DNA from: Protopterus annectens
Lineage: Eukaryota; Chordata; Ceratodontiformes; Protopteridae
Reading direction: 5' to 3'
Length of the DNA: 64,000 nucleotides
NCBI RefSeq assembly: GCF_019279795.1
Contig: NC_056733.1
Span: 1,425,312,121-1,425,376,120 of the forward strand
Position numbers and translations under genes: made by a program. A model generated the notes under the pieces. That model did not search any database, was not told where the DNA came from, and worked only from the letters and a program-made list of their open reading frames with translations. Of the stretch, positions 11,516-23,644 are shown piece after piece (the first letter of the stretch is position 1; every line of letters starts with the position of its first letter).

Positions 11516-14000
11516 GGTTAAGGAATGCTTGAGATTTAGTTAAGCCAGGTTTCATTGGCAGTAAATGTTTGTTGTGTGTTGGAGAGGAGTTGGGGAAGTG
11601 TAGGAGAGATGTAGATATTAGTGGAGTCATCTGCATATTGTTTGAGTGTTCCAGAAGATGAGGACATACATAGGTTGGTTGTAAATATATTAAAGAGCAG
11701 GGGGCCGAGGATGGAACCTTGTGGGATGCAAGTGGGGTTATGAAGAAAGGGAGAGATTTCATTTAATCAGTTTATGTCTTGTTGCCAATCATATAGGTAG
11801 CTGCAGAACCACTGTAGGGTGGGTTTAGTAAAGCCTAAGTTGGAGAGCCTGTCCAGGAGTAAGAGGTGAGAGACAGTGTTGAATGCTTTTGAGAGGTTGA
11901 GAAATATGGCACCTACATAGCTACCTGCATCTCTAGCCCTATTTACAGAGTCAGTAAAGGATAGAAGAGCTGTGGATGTGCTGTGGTCTGGACAGAAGCC
12001 ATGCTGAGTATGTGTAAGTAGGTTATTTTGCAATAGGCTTTGCATTAGTTGTTGGTGAATATATATTTCTAGTATTTTGGAGATGGGAGATAGGATGAAT
12101 ATGGGACAGAAATTGGTGAGGTCTGTGGAATTTCCCCCTTTGTGAATGGGAATAATATGTGACATTTTCCAGATGCTGGGAACTAGTGATTCTGATATGG
12201 ATCTATTGATTAGGATACTGATGAGGTATGCAATGGAGTCAGCAAATTTTTTATGAATGTCATAGGTATGGATTGAAATGAGAAAGTGGTAGAGTTATGG
12301 GTGTGGGGGGTTTTAGCTGTTATGGTGGAGAGGGTGAGAGCTACATGAAGAGACAGTATTGGGCTTAAGTGTGGAAATAGAGGAGGAGGAGCTGGTGTTA
12401 GTGTTTTTTGAGATAGGTCGACTATAGATTGTATAAAGTGATTGTTGAAGTATTTAGCTACTTGGGAAGGAGGGGCATCTGGAGTGGGACGATGTTCTTT
12501 ATTTATCTCGGAGTTAAGTAAGGTTGATATAGAAGAACAGAATTTTTGGGGGTTGATTTTGTGCTTATGTTGGAGGTTAGTATAGTATGATTATTTGTCT
12601 TTGTTCACTTGCTTTTTTTACGTGGCTGTGGAGTTACCTGAAAAACATAAGATTTTCTTCAATTTTATTTTGCTTCTAGAGACCCCAGGCTACGTCCCTT
12701 CCTTCCTTTCATTAGATTTTTGTACACTTTGGTTAACCAAGGAGCATGATTCTTTTTTATTCTTTTAGTATGTACTGGAGCTAGAGTATCAAGTATACTT
12801 AGAAAAGTAGTATTGAAATAGAACACTGCTTCATCTAGAGGGAGACATTTTAGTGGTGTCTAATTTATTTTCTTAAGTAGTTCATTGAATTTGTCTTGAG
12901 TGAAATTAGTTAGGTTACAGACAGATTTCAGAGTATGTTTTTAGGGTTGGTGAGTATTGGCTGTAACTGCATATGTGGGAAGATGGTCACTAAGGGAATT
13001 AGAAAGTGTACCTGTAGAGGTAAAGTTTGTAGGATGCGATACCAGTATCCAGTCTAGAGTAGAATGCTGTGTAAAGTCTTTATTGTACAGAGTAGGAAAC
13101 TTTATGATTTGAGATAAACCGTAGAGGTTGATAGTATTTATTGGTAATTCTCATGAGATAGCTTGCCAATCTATGTTAACATGAACTAAGATGATAGTCT
13201 CATGTTTGATTGTATCCGTGGTCCAGGATAGTATGTCATCAAGAACAGATATATTTTGTCTTGGGTGAATATATACTACTATGATACAGATTCATTTGGT
13301 CCTCTTAAGATTTAAGAAGAACGTGAGCATTTCAGCATCAGAAAATGCAGAGATATTGTTAGTATAAGGTGTTATATTAAGAGTCTCAGGATAAAGTAGG
13401 GCTACCCCTCCACCTTTCTTTTGGATTCTGTCCAATCTAGCTATGCCAAAGTTGAGAGGTGTCACTTCAGAGTCTTTTATGTTAGAATTTAGCCAGGTTT
13501 CAGTTAAGGCTAGGATTTCTGGTTTGTTCTGATCTATCCAGGCATGCAGAGGGATATTTTATTGCATAGGCTTCTGAGGTTAATGCTCATTATCTTTAGG
13601 TTTTTAGGGTGTGCTCTCGTGTTTAAGTTAGTAGAAGGACTTGGATTAGGATGGGTTTCTCCACATTGTAGCATATGAATATCAGATAGGAGTATAGTGT
13701 ACTGTGTTTTTTGAAGAGGTGGATGAAAGAGGTAAGGTAAGGTTTGCTATAAGTAGTGGTATGGAGTTTAGGAGCTGGGAAATAGGGACGAGTATAGAGA
13801 AATAATTGTGAGGAGATGTTAGAAAAGTTGCAGTGTTGAGATGGGTAAGAGGTGGTGGATTTATCTGATGAGGAATAAGGTATAGGGGTTTGAGATGATA
13901 GTGTTGGTGCATGGGTGAGGATTATTAACAAATTGGTTAGACAGGACAACAGAAGCACTGTTAGTTGTAAGGATACATTTGAGAGGGATTATTGGTGGTA
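10965..14000 (-). mobile_element. L2-like LINE (family L2-A), long copy
   Basis: Seen on the minus strand: the region before the RT reads IIPIHKGGNSTDLTNFCPIF (12165-12090) and then FLNLSKAFNTVSHLLLLDRL. A YADD box lies near 11629. The C-terminal region (11290-10971) ends in a cysteine-rich stretch. The endonuclease part lies at about 13500-12900 in broken frames, and 13958-13623 is a serine/threonine/proline-rich open stretch where ORF1 or the 5' region would be. A 30-base T run at 11484-11513 interrupts the coding sequence. Known: an EN then RT order is expected for CR1/L2-type LINEs. The 5' limit near 14000 is approximate. Confidence 0.7.
11484..11513. repeat. Poly(T) tract
   Basis: Thirty T's in a row inside the minus-strand L2-like LINE; as read on the LINE strand it is a poly(A) expansion of a lysine-coding stretch. 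Confidence 0.95.
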
Positions 14001-15032
14001 AAAGTTGGTTAGCTGGGTTTAGTGTTAATGAAGGGTATAGTCCTTTAAGTGAAGATGCTGGAAGTTGAATGGAGAAAAGGGTTAATTAGAGAGTAGCCTG
14101 ATTGGTCTGCAAGAGAAGAATTGAGCAGGCTGACTCACGACTGAGGTTGGAAAACAAGAAAAACAATCTATAGGGACCTTCCAGGTATGTCTCTATCTTC
14201 TAATTCAAAACACAGAGAATTTCAAAATAAAGCTGCCCTAGAGTGAGCGATTAGGATAGAGCTGAAAAGATAAAGTGTTTAAATACTGTCAAAATCTGTT
14301 AATTTATCTAGCATAATTTCATAGAATCCTTACCAAATTAAAGTCAGTAAAGGGGAGAGAAATAAGTTTTAGCCAATTATTAAAGGTAGAGCTAGAAGGG
14401 TTTCATGAGCATGCCAAACTATGGAGGAGAGGTCCTCTAACTGCGTGTAAGCTACGGGTCAGCCATGGTCAGTTCTAGTGGGTATTTTAGAAGTTAAAAA
14501 CCTCTGTTCTCTACTTTTTCATAGACAGTCCAGCAGAGTAAGACTTGAAAAACCTTACTATCTATAGCTGTGGTTCTGCCTGCAGTGCTCCGAAGCCTTT
14601 CAGTTAATAATAGCAATGGATAATCACCTTTTCTTGGGTATAGTATGGTCGGGCTCATATCTGGAAGCCGCACTGCATAGGAAATGCAGTTGCCTTCAAA
14701 TTCTTTAATATTTGACTTGTATATGTTTCTGGGTGCACTTTGGGGGGTCACACACTATTCATGAAAATAGAAATAAGGAGTCAGAGAGAAAGACATGAAA
14801 AGGTGAAGTTCAGAAACTACCAGGCTATTGACAGCGTGAAGGTATGGATAGAGGGAATGCACAAGGGTTAGTTCAGGGAAGAGAGGGTGTACTGAAGTAG
14901 AAAGAGAAAAAAACAGAAAGCCCAAAATAGTGGTTAGTGGGAGACGCTGCAATTAATAATTTAATATGTCAAGCAATTACTATCTGGAAACAGTATCTCA
15001 GCAACTGCTATTTTTGAAAGGACATGCACAAA
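14001..15032. other. Stretch without a recognised gene
   Basis: Minus-strand open stretches at 14751-14494 (85 codons) and 14952-14755 (65 codons) resemble no family I know. They may be the 5' leader of the adjacent minus-strand L2-like LINE, but no shared words with the other copies were found by eye. Confidence 0.4.
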
Positions 15033-15240
15033 GACACAAAGTAACAATGTACAACTTGCATTACATCCAAATAATTAGGCTACTCTATGTTATGTGGCAA
15101 ATTACACAAATGCAGAGACTATGCTATCTAATATAAAAAAGATACAAAGTAGCAATTCACAAACTGCATTACAATAATTAGGCTATTCTATGTTATGCAG
15201 AAAATCACATAGATGCAGAGGCTACACTATCTAACCAGAA
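15033..15240. repeat. Tandem duplication, about 108-bp unit
   Basis: Two diverged copies start at about 15033 and 15141. They share ACAAAGTA, TTGCATTAC/CTGCATTAC, ATAATTAGGCTA, TCTATGTTATG, ACACAAATGCAGAG/ACATAGATGCAGAG and CTATCTAA in the same order. The second copy lacks about 4 bases. No coding content. Confidence 0.75.
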
Positions 15241-15409
15241 GCTACCTTAGCCAGGCAAGTAAAGATGTAAAGATGTAAAAGCTGATTGGACATACATGTT
15301 TATGGATTATGAAAAAAATAAATGTATATTGGGAAGAGTTAAGTATTTTTTAAGGTGTTATGGTCTGATAATTGTTCTTTAACTAGATCAATAATGTATG
15401 CATGTATGT

Positions 15410-17040
15410 ATTTATTTATTTATTGACATTTGATTACTGGGAATGTCCAGCTGGGTAGAAACCCATTTTCAGTGGAGGCCTGGGAGAAAAGTCAAAATTA
15501 TTACAAAACATTTTAAGAACAATAATTTTACAATCTTCAAAAATAAAACAAATCATGTGTAGTTTAAATAATTATGACAAATTAGACATAATATAAAAAA
15601 CATTGGCTAAGAATCAATGCAAGGTATGACAATGATTTAATATTTAGAGAAATTTTACACAGTCTGTAGAGACATTACAAGTAAATTCGTCTAATACAGA
15701 TAGGAAATGTAATATTAAGTGAGGTAAAAACATGCTTGTAGTGTATTTAAAGAGAAAGGCATGGGAAGAGAATTAGATAGCAGTAAGGAATTAAGTGAAA
15801 AAGGGAGAGTAATGAGGTACGAAGAATGAAAAGGTACTTGTTCACATTTAGGGATATAGTTTATCCTGTTTTTGAGCAAAAACAGAGCCAGATTTTAGCT
15901 AAGAAGTCTTTTAGAGTGGTTTTGAAAGTTGGGAGGATGGGTATAGACCTGATGGATACAGGTAAGGCATTCCAGGCCTTAACAACCTTATATGAATACA
16001 GATAATGCCTAGCAGATTCGCTAGGCTTGTAGACAAAAAAGGAGTTTTTGGTCACTGGATTAAAATGACCATCTGGGAATATAGTTGTGTAGAATGTAGT
16101 GGACAGGCAGATGGATGCTAAATAATTTTATAGGTGGTAAGAAGGTGTGTATATGATAGTTGATGTGACAGTTCTAACCAGTTTTTGTTTTTTCATGAGA
16201 GAGGGATTTTGGGGGGGGGGAGTCATAGTTTGATCATTTTTGGGCTGAGCATGAGTTGTGAGCTATGAAGTCATATTTCAGTGGATTTTAAAGCTTCCTG
16301 TGTAATTTGTGGTGGTGTATCATATCGTCAGATGTGCAAATGACAGTGGAGTCATCTGTGTATTGTATTAGGGTGGCCTGTTGTGTTGGTGAATAGAGAG
16401 TATTAGTGAAAATGTTAAAGAGGAGGGGACCAAGGATAGAGCCTTTGTGGTACACTGGTGGTGACTGGGAGGTAATGAGAGAGCATGGAGTGCCATTTTA
16501 CTGACTGATACCTATTGGACAGGTAGCTTTTGAACCACAGGAGTGGGCTGAGAGAGACCTAGTGAGGACATTTGAAGTAGAGGTTTACTGTAACAAACTG
16601 TTGAAGGCTTTAGACAAGTCTAAGACAAGAAAGAGACTAGTTTGCCATTATCTCTAGCTTTAGTAACAGTATCTATATAGGTTAGACAGGCAGTGCTAGT
16701 ACTATGGGAAGGATGGAAGCCATGTTGTGTAAGGGATAGGAGTTCTTCCTGCAGGAGATATGTAACAATTGTTTTTGAATACATTTTTCGAGTATTTTGG
16801 GGAGGGGAGATACGATTGATATAGGTCTAAAATTATTAGGATCTGTTGAATTTTCTTCTTTGTGCAGAGGGATAATGTGTGACTTTTTCCAGAGAGAGGG
16901 AATGTAGGATCCCTGAATTGACCTTTTTATAATGATAGAGACAGGATAGGCAAAGTTATCGGATGCTGCTTTTAGGTACTTGCTTGGAAGGTGATCAGCT
17001 GAAGAAGAGCATGGTTTAAGTTTGTTTAAGAGTAGTTTTA
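15410..17040 (-). mobile_element. L2-like LINE (family L2-B), 3' half
   Basis: Seen on the minus strand: the RT part near 16450-16320 reads GSILGPLLFNIFTNTLYS and a YTDD box near 16350. The closing domain at 16055-15861 reads SARHYLYSYKVVKAWNALPVSIRSI, the usual end of CR1/L2-type ORF2. The untranslated tail ends in TTTATTTATTTATT (plus strand) at 15411. This tail matches the 3' part of the tRNA-Ala SINE at 41857-42026 and the fragment at 10222-10350. Frames are broken. The 5' limit is set by an L1 start at 17048. Confidence 0.7.
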
Positions 17041-17047
17041 TATAGAG

Positions 17048-17460
17048 GGACTTCCAAGGTGGCTGCAGATTGAATAACAGCTTAATTCTAGTTCTCCCAG
17101 TGTGAAAACAGAAACTTAGCAGAGAAAGCTATTGGACCTAGATTTCTGGGTACATTTTAATAATTAGCTAATAAATGCACTGCCTGGATGCCTGGAAGAA
17201 AAAAAATACAGAGGACCCGAAGGAAAATCAGCTACAAAAGGTGACAAAAAAAACCCACAAAAACTGGAACTAGACATTTAACAAAAAAGCTGATACACAT
17301 AAAAGGGGGGAAACAATAACTTTTTAACACAATGATGCTGTTCAGCAGAAAGCAGTGTACGCTCCAGACATGACTTCCAGTAACCTATAGGAAGGTATAA
17401 GGCAACTGCACACAGACCTGGCTAAAATAAATGACACAGTGATGGAGTATATTAACTTAA
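17048..17460 (+). mobile_element. L1-A 5' fragment, inverted duplicate
   Basis: Begins GGACTTCCAAGGTGGCTGCAG and follows the 5' end of L1-A (29593-29900): AACAGCTTAATTCTAG, CAGTGTGAAAACAGAAACT, GACATGACTTCCAG. It stops at 17460, where minus-strand L1 sequence from ORF2 begins. The same 5' end is present again, inverted, at 21227. Confidence 0.75.
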
Positions 17461-17670
17461 ACTATAGTTATGGGGTGTGTATCAACATTTTCAATCAAAT
17501 GCACATGTTCCTGTGAAATGTAAATTCTGTCTAGCCTGGCCCAGTTTTTGTATATTTTCCCTTCTGGGCCCCCAACATATCTTCACCGCTGCAAATTAAG
17601 TTTCAGTCCCCACCTATAAATAATATTCTTTGCGGAAAGCTAATTATTTCTCCCAGAATTTTATTAAGCT

Positions 17671-17740
17671 CCAGGGAATTATTATGGCTAGATTTGTATA
17701 GGCCCTAGGGCCGATAGCCGAGTACCAACCTATGAACCTA
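17671..17740 (+). mobile_element. CR1 3' tail, about 70 bp
   Basis: Contains GGCTAGATTTGTATAGGCCC, GATAGCC and AGTACCAACCTATGAACCTA. This is the same 3' end as at 20870-20950, inserted in the minus-strand L1-A copy. Confidence 0.8.
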
Positions 17741-20431
17741 TTATGGCAGTTTTAGAGGGAATATAAATACATGCCAGTGTAATCCTCCTCCCTTGCCAGT
17801 AGTCCCACAGTGCTACACATCTACAATTATTATTGTTTTAATCCCCTTCTGTCACTATTGGAGCTCCTCTTGCAATTTATAGTATTACTCCTCTTTTCCT
17901 TTGTCACAGGTATTCTGCTGAATAACCATCCTGAAAACATTTCTTTATCAAATTCACATGTTCAGTTCTTTCCAAGCGTGTCTCCTGTAGCATAGCTATT
18001 TGCATTTTACATTTTTAATATGGTTCACTACTCTTTCTTTTTTGTATTTATCTGTGAGACCATTGACATTTAAAGACATCACAGAAAGCATCATTGTGTT
18101 AAAAAGTTATTGTTCCCCCCTTTTATGTGTATCAGCTTTTTTGTTAAATGTCTAGTTCCAGTGTTTGTGTTACATGCATACACTGTTTGGCAGGATGATC
18201 TTTTATAGAGCTGTTTCCTGTCATATCCATTTGAGCCCATGTCTCATCTTACAAAAATTTTTATTATATCGAAAGCCCTCAAACAAAAAACAGAACACAA
18301 GCTCAATACCCCCTAAAACCTATTAATGTAATACTAACAACAAAACTATATACCTCTTTAAATGTTGAAGTTTTACCCTCGTAATAGGAACAAGTGTCCC
18401 AAACTGACAACCACATTCATGAGTTAACGTAAAAGAAAGGTTATCCATGCTAAGTCGCATGGTACAACCTGTGCTTCTACTAGGTGCTGTCTGTTTTTGT
18501 CTTATCTTTATAGCTCTCCCAGCCAGGAAAACACTTGAATGCATACTTCTCAACTGTACAGATTTTTGCAGAATGTCCAGATTTCTGCCTAATATTTTGA
18601 TCAGTTTTTCATAAAATTGAGGTATTCTGGCAAATTAGTGGCAAATCTTAACGACTGAAGTTAGAAAATAATGACATACATTTGAGTTTCTGACTTCATA
18701 CCTTTTAGAAAATACATGCTAATGTAAAACCTGTTATTTTATCAACTTTTAAGTTTGTAAGAGCAATTTTTAAAAAAGTGCCCCTATTTTTGGGCCTTTG
18801 TCCCACTTTTATTTATGGCTTTGTCCAGATTTCTTGCTCTAACAGGTTGAGAGGTATGCTTGAATGCTTTCAGAAAACATAATCTCCTAACCCTTTCTCT
18901 TTATTAGATTATCTCCATGGAGACATGAGCACCAAATACAGGGTTGCTACTAAGCATACATTTATTTGCTAGAAAAAATCAGCATTATAACATTCCATGT
19001 TCTTTTTCATTTACTTGCTTTCTCTTAAAACCTTTTACTAGATCAAGTTAAGGGCCTTAATCCAGTTATTCCCCTATGCAAGAATGAAAAAGTGCATCAA
19101 TGTTTCTTTTGTCATGCTCTTTTGACCAGACTTTTCTTCTTGTTTTTATATTGCAGTGCCTACATTTCTTAAAACTGAACAAGGAGAAAGAGAGAAAAAG
19201 GGAGAAAGAAAAAAGGGAGCACCTGTTTTCATTAGTATCCCCACTACACTTAAAAATAATTGAGAAAACTTTACTTTATAGCATGAAAAGAAAACCATGC
19301 ACTAGAAAAACATTACTATTAAGAAAAACAATTTGTTTATTTACAGTTAACTTTCTCCCTCCTCTTTCCCTCTCAGTCTTTTTTTCTGAGCATTAATGAC
19401 ATGAAATAGGGCATATGCTTTATAGTCCCCTACAAGTTTAACAGAGTCCAAAAAGTCCAATATTTCAAGATTTTCTTGTTCTGTCATGTTTCATGAATAT
19501 AATTATTGCTTTGCAATCCCACATTTGTCAATGTCCAAGTTACTGATTTTATTCCTGTTCATCTCCATTACCCAAATCCTGAGTCTGCTTCATTTCCAAT
19601 GTGTTCTCAATTCTTCTAGTCAATTCTTGTGCTTTTTTACTTCTCTCAAGCATTTTCCATTGAAACATTGGAAAAGGTTTCACTCGGACAGTCTCTGTGA
19701 TCTTTATTACCAGAAGAACAAGAAGCAAAATCTCTTTCTGTTTCACAGCTCACTTTTTGTTGGACAAACTTTTGTTTTTCCTCCTTAGCATGTACTGCAT
19801 CAAAAATGATTTTGCCATCCAGGAAATAATATTTTGAAGACAGCTGTGTACTGCAGCTTGAATCTCATGTCTGCTTCTTGGTATTCCCTGAATAGTGGGA
19901 TAATATATTCCTCTTCTGCCTAGTGTTCAATAAGTAATCATTCTCCACAAATACTCTGCAGTCTCTTACTTTTAGCATGTTGTCCTACTGCCACAGTTTT
20001 GTCAGAATAATCTCATTCTGCTGGCAGGATTGCATCATTATTATTAAAGGTCTAGGTTGCGTTCTCATATCCAGGTTTGGACCATACACATGATGTGCCT
20101 TTTTGATTAACAGCTCCTACTGTGGGATACCAGTTCAGTTGCTTATTTGTGCTTTCATAAAATTAATACAGTCTGTTCCTTCCAGCTACTCTGGTACAGC
20201 AGAAAATGTCAGTTTTTTCCTACATTCTTTGTCCTCTAATTCTATTATTTTTTGAAACATCTCTTCTTGAGCAGCCTCATATTCAGCCAGACTTCTCTTC
20301 ATTTTCACCTCTGATTTTTGCAGTTTTATCACATATCTGAATATCTGTTTAAAGCTGCTTCAGTTTTTCCAGCCTTTTATAATTTGAGTTGATATACTCC
20401 ATCAGTGTTTCATTTATTTTAATCATGTTTG

Positions 20432-20955
20432 TGTGCAGATACCTCACTAAAAGAATCACAGGCCTAAAGCAGATGCCCTACGCTGACCACCTTAAAAAAC
20501 TCCAGCTATACTCTGTCGCATATCGTCTACTCAGAGGCGATCTCTACTTAACATACAAGGCCATGTCAAACCCAGAGCTGTTGGACATGCTACACTTAAA
20601 GAAATCCCAATCCCTCAGAGCTACACGCTCCAGGGATCTAAACCCTGTCATCACAATAAACAAAACATGCTGGAGGGATAGGTTCCTGACCCAGAGACTC
20701 CCCAGACTCTGGAATAGATTGCCCATACATGTCAAGCAGAGTGCCTCTTTGGACCTCTTCAAGAGGAACCTTGATGATTGGATGGGAGAAAGGAAATTCA
20801 CCCCAGGGATCACGTCAGTCGCCCTGCTAGACAGGGGTCCAGGAAAGTAAATAATGTGGGAAGAAATAGCCAGGGAATTGTTATGGCTAGGCTTGTATAG
20901 GCCCTAGGGCTGATAGCCTAGTACCAACCTATGAACCTATGAACCTATGAAGTTA
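20432..20955 (+). mobile_element. CR1 3' fragment, RT C-terminus and tail
   Basis: Open from 20389 to 20850. It reads YLTKRITGLKQMPYADHLKKLQLYSVAYRLLRG, then WNRLPIHVKQSASLDLFKRNLDDWMG and a stop. It is nearly collinear with the minus-strand CR1 at 2710-3150. The tail ends in three copies of AACCTATG at about 20950. It is inserted in the ORF1 region of the minus-strand L1-A copy, and L1 words resume on both sides. Confidence 0.88.
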
Positions 20956-21227
20956 CTAGAGGTCATGTCTGAAGCTTGCAATGCTTTTTGCAGAACAGCT
21001 GCAGTACTTTTCCTAGTCAGTGTTTTTCCTCACCTTTTGTAGCTGCTTTTCTTTTGGGTCCTCTGTATTTCTTTTTTCCTGGCATCCAGGCAGTGCACTT
21101 ACTAGCCAGTTACTGAAATTTGCTCAGAAATATAAATTCACTGGATTTCTCTACTGAATTTCTGTTTCACACTGGAAGAGCTAGAATCATGTTGTCACTC
21201 AATATGCACCCATCCTAAAAGAATCCT

Positions 21228-23110
21228 CCTGTCTTAACTGTTAGTTGTTGATCCTCATCTACCTTTAACCTTGGCAGATTGAAGCCTTCCATAAATATAT
21301 CCATTTGTGCTTTTTCTTGAGTTCCCCTCTCTTCTACTTTATAGAAATTTTCATAAAATTTATGAAATATCTCTAATACTCCTGCAGGATCTCTAGTTAT
21401 TTTTCTTGTTATAGGCTCCCTTTGTTTGTCAACAACCATTTCGACTTTCTGTTGCTTAAATCACTGTGGCAAACATTTTTATGCTCTGGGGTTATTATCT
21501 CTATACTCATGCATATTATGCAGGTACTCCCTTATTTTCTCTTTAGCACTGTGTAGTTGCATCTCTTCTTTTTCTGTGAGATTCCCCTTATTCTGCAATA
21601 CTTTAATCTTTGTCAGTCACTCTAAATAATTCTTGTTACTTCTTTATCATATCTTTTTTTCTTTTATTCCTCCACTATTTTAAACTCCACTTTATTTTAA
21701 CCCACCCACTCACTATAACTTCTGGAGTACTTTATATCTCCTTTAATAACTACTGGATAATTTCTACTACCCATTCCTTAAATTCCTGTCTTTTTAACAG
21801 GTAGGTGGGAAAGCACCAGTGTCTCATCTTTATTTCATTGCCCTGAAGACTAAACATATAAAGCTGAGTTTATAGCATTTATGGTCGAACAGGAGACATG
21901 TACGTCACTCTGAGTTTCAGGTCTAATTTTGCTGGATTAATGTAGGCAAGTAACTGTGTATTAGTTATGCAGTTGCCAAACTATTTAAAATTAACACTTT
22001 GGCAAAAAAATAATCATTAGTTTTTTTTTACCCCAAACTGTTAATTTAAGGTTTTGCAGTTACTTAACTAATACATAATTGCTTACCAATTCTAATCCAG
22101 CGTAATTAGAGCTGGAACCCAAAGTGATGTAAAGACCTCCAGCCCAGCATTAATATTAATTGCATGAACATAGCTTCATATGTATAGTCTTCTGAATTTG
22201 GAAAATATCTTTAAAGCTCTGTAATTTTCTAAACAAACTTTTCCTTTTTACAGGTGTTTGCATGCATAAAGATACATGCAGACACTTTTTGTGTGAAAAG
22301 AAAAGTTTTTTTGCACCTTCAGATGTGATCTTTAATACAAACACCCAAAACTATGTACATCTTCAAGTAATGAGGTAGAATCAATTTTACCAAACGGCTG
22401 CAAACACAGGCCTTAATTAACCTAAAGTTTAAGTTATCCTTGCTAAGATGTATATTAATGATGTGCTTCAACTTACACTAATTGGTGTCTGTTCATTTTT
22501 TATCTTTATTCCACTCCCAGATGTGAAAAACAATGTAAATACTTTCAGAAAACATTAACTTTTAGCCTTGAAGAAACTGGTATTCTGGCATTTTATCGCC
22601 TTTAATCAGTTTATCTCCATAAAAAATTCTAGATAAAAAATGTAGCCCTTATCTGCAGGCTTCTAAAGATAAACTGAATCATTTATTGCTAAAGGAAAAC
22701 TTTTTTCATTATAATCAGTATTCTCCTGTTTACTTCTTTCCACATAAAACTCATTATTAGATTAAGCCAAGGGTCTTAATCCAGATATTCACCTGAACAA
22801 AAGTAAGAGAAAACACATCAGTGCTACATCTGTTATGATCTGTGTACTTTTACATTCCATTCAACCAAGTCAATAACCCAAGATTATAATCTATTAATTT
22901 AAACATGCTTTTGTCTAGCCTTTTTTCTTTTTGTATTGTAATGTCTACATTTCATAATACTAAAAAGAAGCAAGAAAGAAAACAAAGGCATCTGTTTACT
23001 CAGTTTATGCACTCTTTTATCTTTTGACTCAACTCAGTTCTATCTTCACTAATAACCACCTTCTCCTTTTCCTAGCCTCTTTCCCTTCTTTAACATGCTT
23101 TAAATGTATT
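21228..23110 (-). mobile_element. Older L1-A-like copy, spacer and ORF2 part
   Basis: Seen on the minus strand: 21439-21228 reads PITRKITRDPAGVLEIFHKFYENFYK, which matches L1-A near 33500-33580. 21840-21790 matches the L1-A words before that point (TGCTTTCCCACCTACCTGTT-like). 22340-23110 resembles, at lower similarity, the L1 ORF1-ORF2 spacer, with words shared with 18290-19100. Inference: an older copy next to the 5' end of L1-A copy 2, whose start abuts it at 21227. A fold-back element sits inside at 21877-22154. Confidence 0.55.
21877..22154. mobile_element. Fold-back (long-TIR) MITE
   Basis: The left arm (about 21877-21990) and right arm (about 22050-22154) are imperfect reverse complements over about 105 bp. 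Matching words in order are GGAGACATGTACGTCAC/GGAGGTCTTTACATCAC, TCTAATT, GCTGGATTA, AAGTAACTG/AAGCAATTA, GTATTAGTTA, GCAGTTGCCAAA/ACTGCAAAACC and AATTAACA. A 60-bp centre separates them. No reading frame. Exact ends and target duplication are not clear, and the superfamily is unknown. Confidence 0.65.
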
Positions 23111-23635
23111 ACATATAGTGCTATCAATTACTCCCAAACTGAAATACTTCTAGCTTACCTTCATAGGTCATTTTCAGACTGTAACTAACTATTCATATAG
23201 TATCTGTTGTCTTTTTTTATCTATCTCACCTCTTCTTTGTCTTCTTCTTCTTTACTCCTAGGTACATAAGACTTGTAACTGGTAGGTAACCATAAGCAAC
23301 AGAACTGAACTGCATAGAAATATCAGTATCAGACCCATAGAGACATCTATAGATGAACCATGAGGTTCCAACTAGTCCCCTTTTCCACTAGTGTATGTTT
23401 ATTTTAGGTTAACTGCACCAAAACTGCTATCTATAAGTGGCTCCCTCATACATTACTTAAACATATTTTTATTTCATTCTTTCCTCATCTGTTTTCCTTT
23501 TTGCCTTATTTACTCTGTATTGTTGAGTTTTTTTCCCATTTATCAATACTCAGTTTGTTCTATCTAGCATCCCTACCCTTAATTTATGCAGCCTAATAGC
23601 CCTCTTATTTTACTTTTATATACTTAGTCCCATCT
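23111..23635. other. Stretch without a recognised feature
   Basis: C/T-rich, AT-rich sequence between L1-derived sequence and a TIR element. It may be the 5' leader of the L2-like LINE that follows; no motif confirms this. Confidence 0.4.
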
Positions 23636-23644
23636 AAATTTTTC

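Larger units (their letters stand above)
17461..21227 (-). mobile_element. L1-A copy 2, 5' half
   Basis: Reading the minus strand from 21227, it follows L1-A from its first bases through ORF1, the ORF1-ORF2 spacer and the start of ORF2, stopping in the endonuclease region at 17461. Landmarks: the ORF1 C-terminus at 19746-19549 (VKPFPMFQWKMLERSKKAQELTRRI) matches 30564-30767. The TCCATGGAGAC word of the spacer is at 18917. The ORF2 start region is near 18110. The GGGGACTG-AACTTAATTTGCAGC word near 17590-17615 matches the L1-A site that holds a TIR element at 32390; here that site is empty. Two plus-strand CR1 tails are inserted (17671-17740, 20432-20955). Confidence 0.75.

Noticed and set aside
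14494-14952. Minus-strand open frames as a small secreted protein
   Set aside because: The 65-codon frame begins with a hydrophobic run, but there is no conserved motif, and it adjoins the presumed 5' side of an L2-like LINE.
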